From positions 1 through 64,000 of the forward strand of contig CAYRYD010000028.1 of the NCBI GenBank assembly GCA_964428345.1: 64,000 nt of DNA, given 5' to 3'. Positions 26,162 through 34,149 of this stretch are shown here, one piece after another; within the stretch, counting starts at the first letter, position 1, and every line of letters begins with the position of its first letter. The translations under genes were made by a program, and so were the position numbers. The notes under the pieces are model-generated. The model did not search any database. It was given only the letters and a program-made list of their open reading frames with translations, and was not told the DNA's origin. The DNA is from JABDMH01 sp964428345 (lineage in GTDB: Bacteria; Bacteroidota; Bacteroidia; Chitinophagales; Saprospiraceae).

Positions 26162-26539
26162 ATGCGATGTCTGTTGTCATCCGGGTTTATTTTGTTGATC
26201 CTGTCGGTCACATGGCGGGACATGCTGATTTTGGCGGCCTTTAGGATCAACCAGCAGGCCATCGAGAAAAACCTCTGCATCGACCGCAACAAAGAGGATT
26301 CCATGTGTCATGGTTCATGTCAGCTGAAGATCCGGTTGGCTGAAAATCATGACAACGATCAGAAATTACCCGTTCTTCCAGTTCAGGACCAATCCACCGT
26401 AGTTCTTTTCTGTCCCTTCATAAATCCCTTATCCGAAATCCCTTGCATCGATAATAACCTGATTCCCAGAACCAAGTATACCTTCCCTCCATCCGAATTC
26501 GTATCTGCCTGGTTCCATCCTCCCGAACTCAGCAGTTGA
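26162..26539 (+). CDS. Small membrane protein with CxxxC, copper-locus associated
   Basis: 125 residues: a hydrophobic N-terminal helix (MRCLLSSGFILLILSVTW), then RINQQAIEKNLCIDRNKEDSM in pieces followed by CHGSC (Cys49, Cys53) with another cysteine at 39. The pattern of a C near NLC(I/V)NR, followed by a C-H-G-x-C group and a basic stretch, recurs in small Bacteroidetes proteins that I recall encoded next to metal-type TonB receptors. It lies 165 bp before such a receptor on the same strand. It is likely a periplasmic, membrane-anchored metal-handling protein; the exact role is unknown. Confidence 0.65.
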   Translation: MRCLLSSGFILLILSVTWRDMLILAAFRINQQAIEKNLCIDRNKEDSMCHGSCQLKIRLAENHDNDQKLPVLPVQDQSTVVLFCPFINPLSEIPCIDNNLIPRTKYTFPPSEFVSAWFHPPELSS

Positions 26540-26704
26540 AAGTGACCCGGGAAAAACGCCGGCTTCGAAACATTCCGGTCTTTCCGTCCGGATGAGTATC
26601 AATCATGGGCATTCCATACCCGCGGTAACTTCACTGATTTTCAAGAACGTAATCTTTCTTCAGCTGGAAGGAGATACTCTTATTCAATATCTAATAGCAA
26701 AACC

Positions 26705-28984
26705 ATGAAATACCCTTTATATCGCCACCAGTCGGTACGGTGGCTACTTTCAACATTCTTCACTATTTCCATGATCACAGCTTTAGCCCAACCAGTGGTC
26801 ACGATCCAACTCCGGGATGCATCCGACGATTCGCCGATAGTGGGTGCCTATTTTCAATACCAGGATGAGAAGGGAATATCCGATCAACAGGGCATGATTG
26901 CTTTTATCTATCAAAAGGGAGAAATGCTTTTACTTTCTCATCTGACCTACGGAACATGGCAGCTGGATGACGAACAGGTAAAGTCTGCCCTTCAGTCCGG
27001 GATCATCCGGAGAGCACCCGACAGTCGCAGTCTCCAACCGGTAACGGTTGTGGCGCTAAGACCAAAATCCAGCGAAACAAAAATGTTTGAACTGGATTAT
27101 CAGGAGAAAATGGCTCACGATGCCGGAGCATTGCTCAGCCGGATACCGGGCATCAGCAGCATCCGGAAAAGCGGAGGATATGGATTTGATCCGGTTGTCA
27201 GGGGATTCAAGTACGATCAGATCAATGTCGTATTGGATGGGGTTCAGTCGGCGGTAGCAGCTTGTCCTAACCGGATGGATCCACCCACCAGTCAGATGGC
27301 ACCCAACACGATCGAACGTATTGAAATACTGAAAGGTCCCTACGTACTCCGATTCGGCAATGGCTTTGGAGCAACCATCAATTTTGCCGAAAAGCAGCCT
27401 GATTTCAGGGATTCGCCCGCTACCTATGGCCGGCTTTCCGGAGGGTACGAGAGCAACGGAAGCATGCTCCGGAGTGAAGGGATGCTGGGTTTCTCCGGCA
27501 AATGGTATGATCTGGGAGTATTTGCCTCCTGGTCAAAGGGAGATGACTACCGGGCCGGCAACCAGAACCTGATCCCGGCAGATTTCTCCCGGGGAAGTCT
27601 GGGCACGACCCTCGGGTTGAAATTAACGTCTCAACAGGTCATCAAACTCTCTGCCATCCGCAATGTTGCCCGGGATGCTGATTTTCCGGCTCTGGCCATG
27701 GATCTCCGGCACGACGATACCTGGTTACTAAACATGCAACATGAATGGTCCTTAAATAATAGAGCTCTGGAATCGCTCAAATCCTCCCTTTTCGGAAGTT
27801 TTGTTGACCACCGGATGGACAATGGACTGAAGGTCCTGAACCCGAGAATGATGAATGCGGGAACGGATGCCCAAACCCGGGCCTATGGAGGAAGGACAGA
27901 AGCAACCTGGCGACACCGGAAAGGTCACCTGCATACCGGAGCGGATCTCAGGATCGAGGAGGCAGAAGGTATCCGTACGCGTGAATTTCTGCTGGGGCCC
28001 AATGCGGGAAAAGTATTCTACGACAACACCTGGCAGGATGGACGCATTTCCAAAGCGGCCCTCTTTACAGAGTATCAGATCCGGAACAAAAGCCTTCAAT
28101 GGGTACTGTCAGGCCGGCTGGAGTGGAATCAGGCTGATATCGCAGAACCCCAGGAAGACTACAGCATGCTCTATCCGGAACCGGGAGTAAACCAACTTAA
28201 CCCGGGCATCAGTGTGGGCGGGATTAAAAATCTCCGGCCGGATATTGCTCTTGGAGTCTGGCTGGGCAGAGCCCAGAGAAGCGGAAGCCTGACGGAGCGT
28301 TTTATCAATTTTCTCACGGTGGGTCAGGATCCCTATGAGCTGTTGGGAAATCCGAACCTAAAACCCGAAGTCAACTACCAGGGAGATATAACCTTCCAGT
28401 ACAGGTTAAAAAACTGGTCACTGAATTCCGACGTCTTTGTAAGCTATCTACAGGATTTTATTTCCTCAGCCATTAATCCGGAATTTAAACCCAAACTGCC
28501 GGCCAGTCCGGGGGTGCGCCAATTTATCAATCTGGATCAGGCGTTGATCACCGGATTTGAGCTCGAATTCCTTCAAAATCTCAGTCCTAGACTGCAGCAT
28601 AGCGCCAGCATTGCCTATGTACATGGACAGGACCTGAAGAGAAAGGAGCCCCTACCGGAAATTGCCCCGATGGACCTCCGGTACCGGATATCCGGCCATT
28701 TTCTCAGAAACAAATTGCATCCGGAGATCAGTCTGCGGCAGGTCATGCAGCAGGCGAGGATCTCCGCCGAATATGGAGAGACGGTCACCCCGGCATTCTT
28801 CCTCGCTGATCTGAACGTATCGTATAGCGTGATGGATCATTTAAGCATTTCATCGGGTATTCAGAATTTATTGGACGAAAACTACTACGAACACCTGACC
28901 CGGTCTGTTTCCGGCAACCGGGAGCTCCGGATCTATGCCCCCGGAAGGAGCTATTTTATCGCCCTTAATCTCGATTTCCGGTAA
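26705..28984 (+). CDS. TonB-dependent copper receptor, OprC/NosA-like
   Basis: 759 residues: signal peptide (to about 29), a short regulatory-like domain (30-100), plug (about 115-235 with LLSRIPGISSIRKSGGYGFDPVVRG in pieces and ERIEILKGPYVLRFGNGFGATINF), then the beta-barrel ending ALNLDFR. Two metal-binding signatures of the Pseudomonas copper importer OprC are kept: CPNRM (Cys187, Met191; the CxxxM motif) and HRM (His369, Met371; the HxM motif), the former in the family-typical setting ACPNRMDPPTS. This makes copper the probable ligand. The small CxxxC protein upstream supports this. A hairpin terminator follows at 29063. Confidence 0.88.
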   Translation: MKYPLYRHQSVRWLLSTFFTISMITALAQPVVTIQLRDASDDSPIVGAYFQYQDEKGISDQQGMIAFIYQKGEMLLLSHLTYGTWQLDDEQVKSALQSGIIRRAPDSRSLQPVTVVALRPKSSETKMFELDYQEKMAHDAGALLSRIPGISSIRKSGGYGFDPVVRGFKYDQINVVLDGVQSAVAACPNRMDPPTSQMAPNTIERIEILKGPYVLRFGNGFGATINFAEKQPDFRDSPATYGRLSGGYESNGSMLRSEGMLGFSGKWYDLGVFASWSKGDDYRAGNQNLIPADFSRGSLGTTLGLKLTSQQVIKLSAIRNVARDADFPALAMDLRHDDTWLLNMQHEWSLNNRALESLKSSLFGSFVDHRMDNGLKVLNPRMMNAGTDAQTRAYGGRTEATWRHRKGHLHTGADLRIEEAEGIRTREFLLGPNAGKVFYDNTWQDGRISKAALFTEYQIRNKSLQWVLSGRLEWNQADIAEPQEDYSMLYPEPGVNQLNPGISVGGIKNLRPDIALGVWLGRAQRSGSLTERFINFLTVGQDPYELLGNPNLKPEVNYQGDITFQYRLKNWSLNSDVFVSYLQDFISSAINPEFKPKLPASPGVRQFINLDQALITGFELEFLQNLSPRLQHSASIAYVHGQDLKRKEPLPEIAPMDLRYRISGHFLRNKLHPEISLRQVMQQARISAEYGETVTPAFFLADLNVSYSVMDHLSISSGIQNLLDENYYEHLTRSVSGNRELRIYAPGRSYFIALNLDFR

Positions 28985-29062
28985 ATCATTTGAAATTGTT
29001 GCAGTATAATCGATCATCACACTAAACGAACTCCGGCAACCGGATTAGATAAAAATAAAGTC

Positions 29063-29097
29063 AGGGAGATAACCATAGAGTGTCTCCCTTTCTTTTC
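29063..29097 (+). terminator. Rho-independent terminator after copper receptor
   Basis: AGGGAGA (29063-29069) and TCTCCCT (29083-29089) form a 7-bp stem with a 13-base loop, followed by a T-rich stretch (TTCTTTTC). It lies about 80 bp after the stop of the copper receptor. Confidence 0.6.
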
Positions 29098-29243
29098 TAC
29101 CTCAGATGATCCTATCGTCACAAAGGTGTGCAAGTATTTTTATTTGTAAATTTCCAATTCGGAATCGAATGAGCGACACTTGATATTTAATCAGATCAAC
29201 CCAATGGTGGGTCGCCCGGGACTTTGAGAAAAATGGTGAAATC

Positions 29244-29788
29244 ATGAGCAATCTTTATGATGCATTAAAGAGAAGCAATGCATTCAGAAAAATTGAAATC
29301 GATGATCTGTTGTTTGTGGAATATTCGTGTGACCCGGGTGGGCCGAAAGCCGATATCTGGTCACATAATGGCTATTTCACCTATGTCGTCAGTGGTCGCA
29401 TGAATCTCAAAATGGCTGACCGGGTCTATGAGATCCGGGCCGGTGAAGCATATTTTATCACCCGGGGTGGTTTTACCGTTCCTGAATTTTATGATGAGGT
29501 CTTTTGCGACATGATCATTTTTGTACCGGATGATTTTATCAGGAGTGTGATCGATAAATATCAAATCCGGCTGACCGGATCCGAAGCAAATGGAGAGTAC
29601 GAGGCAGTTATCCCCCTGCAACTGGATCCTTCCCTGATTCAATACTATCGCTCTCTTTTTACCTATCTGCAGAGCCCTGATCCCCCTTCCCGTATTTTGA
29701 TGAAAATTAAATTGGAAGAACTGCTCAGGGCAGGAAGCTGGCCCAGTATGCCCTCCGTCATTTTCTGGTGCCGGTGGAATCGAAATGA
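29244..29788 (+). pseudogene. AraC-type regulator fragment lacking its HTH domain
   Basis: The first about 165 codons encode an AraC/ExsA-type N-terminal ligand-binding domain: a cupin-like core with FTYVVSGRMNLKMADRVYEIRAGEAYFI in pieces, a CDMIIFVPDDFIR segment and the linker ILMKIKLEELL. After about 29728 the frame turns into unlikely sequence that runs antisense to the next gene. The frame shifted by two bases reads GRKLAQYALRHFLVPVESK and stops at 29786-29788, which looks more like a protein. In either frame the about 100-residue double HTH of the family is absent because the convergent isomerase gene begins at 29801. It is best read as a frameshifted and truncated regulator that cannot bind DNA, unless a ligand-binding-only form is still used. 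Confidence 0.65.
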
Positions 29789-29800
29789 TTATATGAACTC

Positions 29801-30256
29801 TCAGGAGGAAGTATCTCCCCGATCCAATGCATTGACCCGGTCGATTTGCTGTTTGTTCCAGTCATCTTCACTGAAAGGAGTGGCAAACCAGTGGTCAAGA
29901 ATTTCCTTTACGATGGGTTCTGAAGTAGCCCGCAGGCTCAGGGCCAATACATTGGCATGGTTCCAGATCCGGGCGCCCCGGGCAGTCTCAGCATCCGGAC
30001 AGAGAGCAGCCCGGATACCGGGTACTTTGTTGGCCACGATGCTGCAGCCGGTACCGGTCCAGCACATGACGATAGCCTCGTCTGCCTTTCCGGCAGTCAC
30101 TTCCCGCACCGCTTCCAAGGTGACCTCCGGCCAGTTGAGGGAATGCTCTCCGGCGTTAGGTCCGTGATAGATCACCTCATGGCCCCGGTTTTTCAGTTCA
30201 GCGAGCAGGTAATCTACGAGATGGGTATGTTCGTCGGTACTGACGGCAATTTGCAT
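29801..30256 (-). CDS. rpiB: RpiB/LacA/LacB-family sugar-phosphate isomerase
   Basis: 151 residues, the normal size. It would interconvert ribose-5-phosphate and ribulose-5-phosphate (or related sugar phosphates) in the cytoplasm. Motifs: IAVSTDEHTHL (start strand), MCWTGTGCSIVANKVPGIRAALC, and RIWNHANVLALSLRATSEP. The substrate loop reads CWTGTGCS where canonical RpiB has CGTGIGMS: the catalytic Cys is kept but followed by Trp and shifted against the GTG by one residue, so the substrate could differ from ribose-5-phosphate. The gene is convergent with the broken regulator. Confidence 0.85.
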   Translation of the reverse strand: MQIAVSTDEHTHLVDYLLAELKNRGHEVIYHGPNAGEHSLNWPEVTLEAVREVTAGKADEAIVMCWTGTGCSIVANKVPGIRAALCPDAETARGARIWNHANVLALSLRATSEPIVKEILDHWFATPFSEDDWNKQQIDRVNALDRGDTSS

Positions 30257-30446
30257 AGACAGGATTTTTATACGGGGTAATTTTAATACAAAATTAAAAA
30301 TATCTCTCCTCTCTGCCGCTCCACTGGATTCTTCTTGTAAGAGTGCGGGATTTCAGATTTTTGATAATTAAAAAAAGCAGTCAGCAATCCAAAAACCAGC
30401 TCCCGATACGGGTTGTGCATGCAGCCCGGCTAATGTATCTTGTGTC

Positions 30447-31652
30447 ATGATTTACGATGTAGCCATCATTGGGGGAGGTATTGTCGGCCTCTCTTCGGCA
30501 TTCCAGCTGCTGGAGTCAAGTCCCCGGCTAAAAGTATGTGTCCTGGAAAAAGAAGCAGATGTTGCCCAGCATCAGAGCAAGCGCAACAGCGGTGTGATGC
30601 ATTCGGGCATCTATTACAAGCCCGGCACGCTCAGAGCACGAAACTGCCGGGACGGTCACCACCAGTTGATCGAATTCTGTACCCGGCACGACATTCCGTT
30701 TGACATTTGCGGAAAGATTATCGTCGCTACCGATCAACGGGAAATGGAATCGCTGAAGGCCATTTACGAAAAAGGTACTCAAAACGGACTGACCGGATTA
30801 AAGATTATTTCGGCAGAAGAAGCACGGGAAATCGAACCCCATGTCTTTTGTCTGCAGGCAATCAAGGTACCGCAGGCCGGCATTGTCGAATACGAACGGG
30901 TGGCCAAAAAATATGCGGAACTGTTTAAAACTCTGGGAGGAACTGTCCTAACCAATCATGAGGTGATTCGCATAGATCAACATGAAGATGGGATTACCAT
31001 CGAGACCAGTCGCAGTGAGGTTCAATCCAAGTACGTCGTTTCCTGCGCCGGCCTCTATGCCGACAAAATAGCGGAGCAGACCATGCCGGAAATTCCCTAT
31101 AAAATCCTGCCCTTTCGCGGTGAATATTACCACCTGAAGAAGGAAAGACAATACCTGGTAAACCACCTGATCTATCCGGTGCCGGATCCTGGATTTCCTT
31201 TCCTGGGCGTTCATTTTACCCGGATGATCACGGGGGGCATCGAAGCCGGACCCAATGCGGTGCTGGCTTTCAAACGCGAAGGGTATCACCATAATCAGAT
31301 AAACACCCGGGAGTTGGTTGAAACCCTCCGGTTTACCGGTTTTCAAAAACTCGCCCGGAAATTCTGGCGTACCGGTCTGGATGAAATGCGGCGCTCCTAC
31401 TCGAAAAATCTCTTTGTCAAGGCTATGCAAAAACTGATTCCTGAAATCACCATCGATGATGTTGAACCCGGTCGCAGCGGTGTCCGGGCGATGGCCTGCG
31501 ACCTGCAGGGCAATCTGGTCGATGATTTCCTGATCCTGACCACAGGAAGGGTGGTCAATGTGATCAGTGCACCTTCGCCGGCTGCCACCGCCTCTCTGGC
31601 AATAGGCAAAGAAATTATGCGAAAAACGCAGGAATTGATGGGAATCAACTAA
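30447..31652 (+). CDS. lhgO: L-2-hydroxyglutarate oxidase
   Basis: 401-residue FAD-dependent oxidoreductase oxidising L-2-hydroxyglutarate to 2-oxoglutarate, usually passing electrons to the quinone pool. Visible: dinucleotide-binding DVAIIGGGIVGLSSA at the N-terminus, the family-specific HQSKRNSGVMHSGIYYKPG block, PQAGIVEYERV, FRGEYYHLKKER, GGIEAGPNAVLAF, and SGVRAMACDLQGNLVDDFLI with the closing SAPSPAATASLAIG. It is monocistronic. Confidence 0.93.
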   Translation: MIYDVAIIGGGIVGLSSAFQLLESSPRLKVCVLEKEADVAQHQSKRNSGVMHSGIYYKPGTLRARNCRDGHHQLIEFCTRHDIPFDICGKIIVATDQREMESLKAIYEKGTQNGLTGLKIISAEEAREIEPHVFCLQAIKVPQAGIVEYERVAKKYAELFKTLGGTVLTNHEVIRIDQHEDGITIETSRSEVQSKYVVSCAGLYADKIAEQTMPEIPYKILPFRGEYYHLKKERQYLVNHLIYPVPDPGFPFLGVHFTRMITGGIEAGPNAVLAFKREGYHHNQINTRELVETLRFTGFQKLARKFWRTGLDEMRRSYSKNLFVKAMQKLIPEITIDDVEPGRSGVRAMACDLQGNLVDDFLILTTGRVVNVISAPSPAATASLAIGKEIMRKTQELMGIN

Positions 31653-31915
31653 GAAATCAACATCTTACGCAACTTAATATTCTGCATCTCCGTTCTAGAC
31701 CAAGGTACTCAGAGTTAAGTTAAGCAGTTTGCCGTTTATTGTGTAAGTTACTACTCCTATTACTCCTGATTCCAATACGGAAACAACCCCTTCCAACGGT
31801 TTTAACAGATTAATTTTTGCATTGGCCTACCCGGTTGATTATAGATACAGGATCTCTGGCAATGAGTGACATAACCGGCTGAACAGGATACAAGCCATCA
31901 AACGGATCGCATTTT

Positions 31916-32779
31916 ATGATAAGAATACTGATTTATTCCACTTCGCTTCTGGCGCTCGGTTTACCGGGAGAAACCGCCATTTCGACCGACAACGACGAAA
32001 AAGCATTCGAGATTTGCCAAAAGACATTTTCTCAAACGAAATCGATCCGGACTCTTCGTTATGAAATGCGCAAGGAAGAACGCATCGACGGATCTATGCA
32101 GTTACAGGTATCCTTTATCAAGTTAAACCGGGATCCCTATCAGGTATATATGAAACAACTGGCTCCGAAAAATGGACTGGAAGTTCTTTACAAGGAAAAT
32201 GAAAACGAAGGTAAAGCTTTGGTGAGTCCCAATGGGTTCCCCTGGATCACCATGTCCATGGATCCGGACGGTTCGACCATGCGAAAAAATCAACATCACA
32301 GTTCAAAAGATGCGGGATTTGACCTGGTTATTTCCATATTGGAGTATTTATTTAAAAAATATGCATCAGATATTGATGATATGTTCAGCCTTTCCGATGA
32401 TATCATTTTTAACGAACATGCATGCTATCAGATCATTTTCATGAATCCCCGGTTTAATTATATCAGTTATCAGGTAAAAAATAGTGACGATATTTTTTCT
32501 ATTGCCCGAAAATTTAAAATCAGCTCTTATCTGATTTTGGAGAGAAATCAATTTGTCGATCATTATCAGGATGTCAAAGAGGGTGACCAAATCATGATAC
32601 CCAGCGATTATGCGGCAAGAATGGAATTACTGATCGATAAGAAAAGAATGATTCCTCTCAGCATTAAAGTCTTTGATGAACAGGGTCTTTTTGAGCATTA
32701 TCAATATTCCCGGGTTGAGATCAATCCTCCCCTAACACCGGAAGACTTCTCAGCAGAAAACAGTCATTACGGATTTTGA
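31916..32779 (+). CDS. DUF1571 protein with embedded LysM segment
   Basis: 287 residues with an N-terminal signal (MIRILIYSTSLLALGLPG). The body matches DUF1571: KAFEICQKTFSQTKSIRTLRYEMRKEER in pieces, FIKLNRDPYQVYMKQLAPKNGLEVLY, then a late PLSIKVFDEQGLFEHYQYSRVEINPPLTPEDF in pieces. Between them (about residues 178-228) sits a LysM-like unit (ISYQVKNSDDIFSIARKFKIS ... KEGDQIMIPS), suggesting that the protein binds peptidoglycan or chitin-like glycan. The protein is probably periplasmic. DUF1571 has no known function; its core resembles lipoprotein-carrier folds. Confidence 0.75.
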   Translation: MIRILIYSTSLLALGLPGETAISTDNDEKAFEICQKTFSQTKSIRTLRYEMRKEERIDGSMQLQVSFIKLNRDPYQVYMKQLAPKNGLEVLYKENENEGKALVSPNGFPWITMSMDPDGSTMRKNQHHSSKDAGFDLVISILEYLFKKYASDIDDMFSLSDDIIFNEHACYQIIFMNPRFNYISYQVKNSDDIFSIARKFKISSYLILERNQFVDHYQDVKEGDQIMIPSDYAARMELLIDKKRMIPLSIKVFDEQGLFEHYQYSRVEINPPLTPEDFSAENSHYGF

Positions 32780-32877
32780 CACATTAAATCCAATACACGT
32801 GTAGCCGTTGATTTCTAATTGAACCCGGCTGGTTTTCCGTACTCCCAAACGTCATCACCGGATACCACTTCTATGTT

Positions 32878-32885
32878 TATCTTTG
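32878..32885 (+). promoter_or_regulatory. Candidate -7 promoter element
   Basis: TATCTTTG matches the Bacteroidetes -7 consensus TAnnTTTG and lies 18 bp before the ATG at 32904. Its end overlaps an in-frame TTG at 32883, which argues that translation begins at the ATG and not at that TTG. No clear -33 TTTG is present upstream. Confidence 0.35.
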
Positions 32886-32903
32886 CCCCAAAGTGGAAAA
32901 ATA

Positions 32904-34031
32904 ATGAAAGAACCTATTCATATGGTGGATCTGCAGCGTCAGTATCAGCCCATTCAGGAGGAAATCGACCAGGCCATCCTCGACGTGGTAAGATCCGCCC
33001 GGTTTATCCGGGGACCGGTGGTTGAAGCATTTGAGGATGAGCTTGCCCAATATCTTGACGTACAACATGTAATCAGTTGCGCCAACGGCACCGATGCACT
33101 GCAAATAGCCCTGATGGCATTGGACCTGCAACCGGGCGATGAAGTCATCGTACCATCTTTCACTTATGTGGCGACAGCGGAGGTTATCGGCCTTTTACGT
33201 TTACGACCGGTGATGGTCGATGTCGATCTCAACAACTTTAATATCACTGCAGACCGCATCGAAGAAGCGATCACCTCCCGGACCAAAGCCATCGTACCCG
33301 TCCATCTTTTCGGCCAGTCTGCTCCTATGGAAGAGATCATGCAGGTTGCCCGGCAACATGATCTGTTTGTGGTGGAAGACAATGCCCAGGCCATTGGTGC
33401 CTCCTACCAATTCAAGGGAAAAATGCGAAAAACCGGTACAATCGGCGATATCGGATGCACTTCTTTCTTCCCCTCAAAAAACCTGGGCTGTTTCGGTGAT
33501 GGTGGAGCGATTTTCACCAACGACGATGTGCTTGCCGGTAAGATCAAGATGATAGCCAATCACGGTCAGTCCCGCCAGTATTACCACGACCTGTTGGGCG
33601 TCAATTCACGACTGGATGCCATCCAGGCCGCCGTGCTCCGGATTAAATTAAGGCACCTGGATCACTATTGCGAGATGCGACGTCGCTCAGCAGATGCCTA
33701 TGACGACCTGTTCTATCAGCAAGGTGAGATCATCACTCCCCACCGGGTCTCCTATAGCACTCATGTTTTTCACCAATACACCCTCCGGGTTCCTCCGGGT
33801 GACCGCGATAGCCTAAGAGAACACCTGGCGGCACTCGACATACCCAGTATGATTTATTATCCCGTACCACTTTATAAACAAAAAGCTTATTTACCTTATT
33901 GGGAAACCGGAAAAGAGCTGGAAAATACCGAACAGTTATGCGCTTCAGTGATTTCGATTCCCATGCATACCGAACTCGATCGAAAATTACTGGATTACAT
34001 TGGAGAAGGAGTCTTGAGTTATTTTAATTAA
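32904..34031 (+). CDS. DegT/DnrJ/EryC1/StrS-family aminotransferase
   Basis: 375 residues from ATG 32904. PLP-dependent sugar aminotransferase of the type that aminates keto-sugar nucleotides for surface polysaccharides. Motifs: MVDLQRQYQPIQEEID, CANGTDALQIALMAL, GDEVIVPSFTYVATAE, VEDNAQAIGASYQFKGK, and the PLP lysine in TSFFPSKNLGCFGDGGAIFT, with NSRLDAIQAAVL after it. The GTDAL and SFFPSKNLG elements are typical of WbpE/WlbE-like members acting on UDP-sugars. No other polysaccharide genes adjoin it. Confidence 0.9.
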   Translation: MKEPIHMVDLQRQYQPIQEEIDQAILDVVRSARFIRGPVVEAFEDELAQYLDVQHVISCANGTDALQIALMALDLQPGDEVIVPSFTYVATAEVIGLLRLRPVMVDVDLNNFNITADRIEEAITSRTKAIVPVHLFGQSAPMEEIMQVARQHDLFVVEDNAQAIGASYQFKGKMRKTGTIGDIGCTSFFPSKNLGCFGDGGAIFTNDDVLAGKIKMIANHGQSRQYYHDLLGVNSRLDAIQAAVLRIKLRHLDHYCEMRRRSADAYDDLFYQQGEIITPHRVSYSTHVFHQYTLRVPPGDRDSLREHLAALDIPSMIYYPVPLYKQKAYLPYWETGKELENTEQLCASVISIPMHTELDRKLLDYIGEGVLSYFN

Positions 34032-34149
34032 ACCGGGTCAGGAGGAATGGGACAATGGCGAACCGTTGTAATCAAACAACAAGAACCGTATTCCACCCCG
34101 TTCAATTTAGACAATCACTAACGATAAACTAATCAAGAAACACTATTCG

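Noticed and set aside
29728..30167. Extension of the AraC-type frame to about 307 residues
   Set aside because: The last 140 codons run antisense to a clear RpiB-family gene and show no regulator sequence; the frame ends there by chance.
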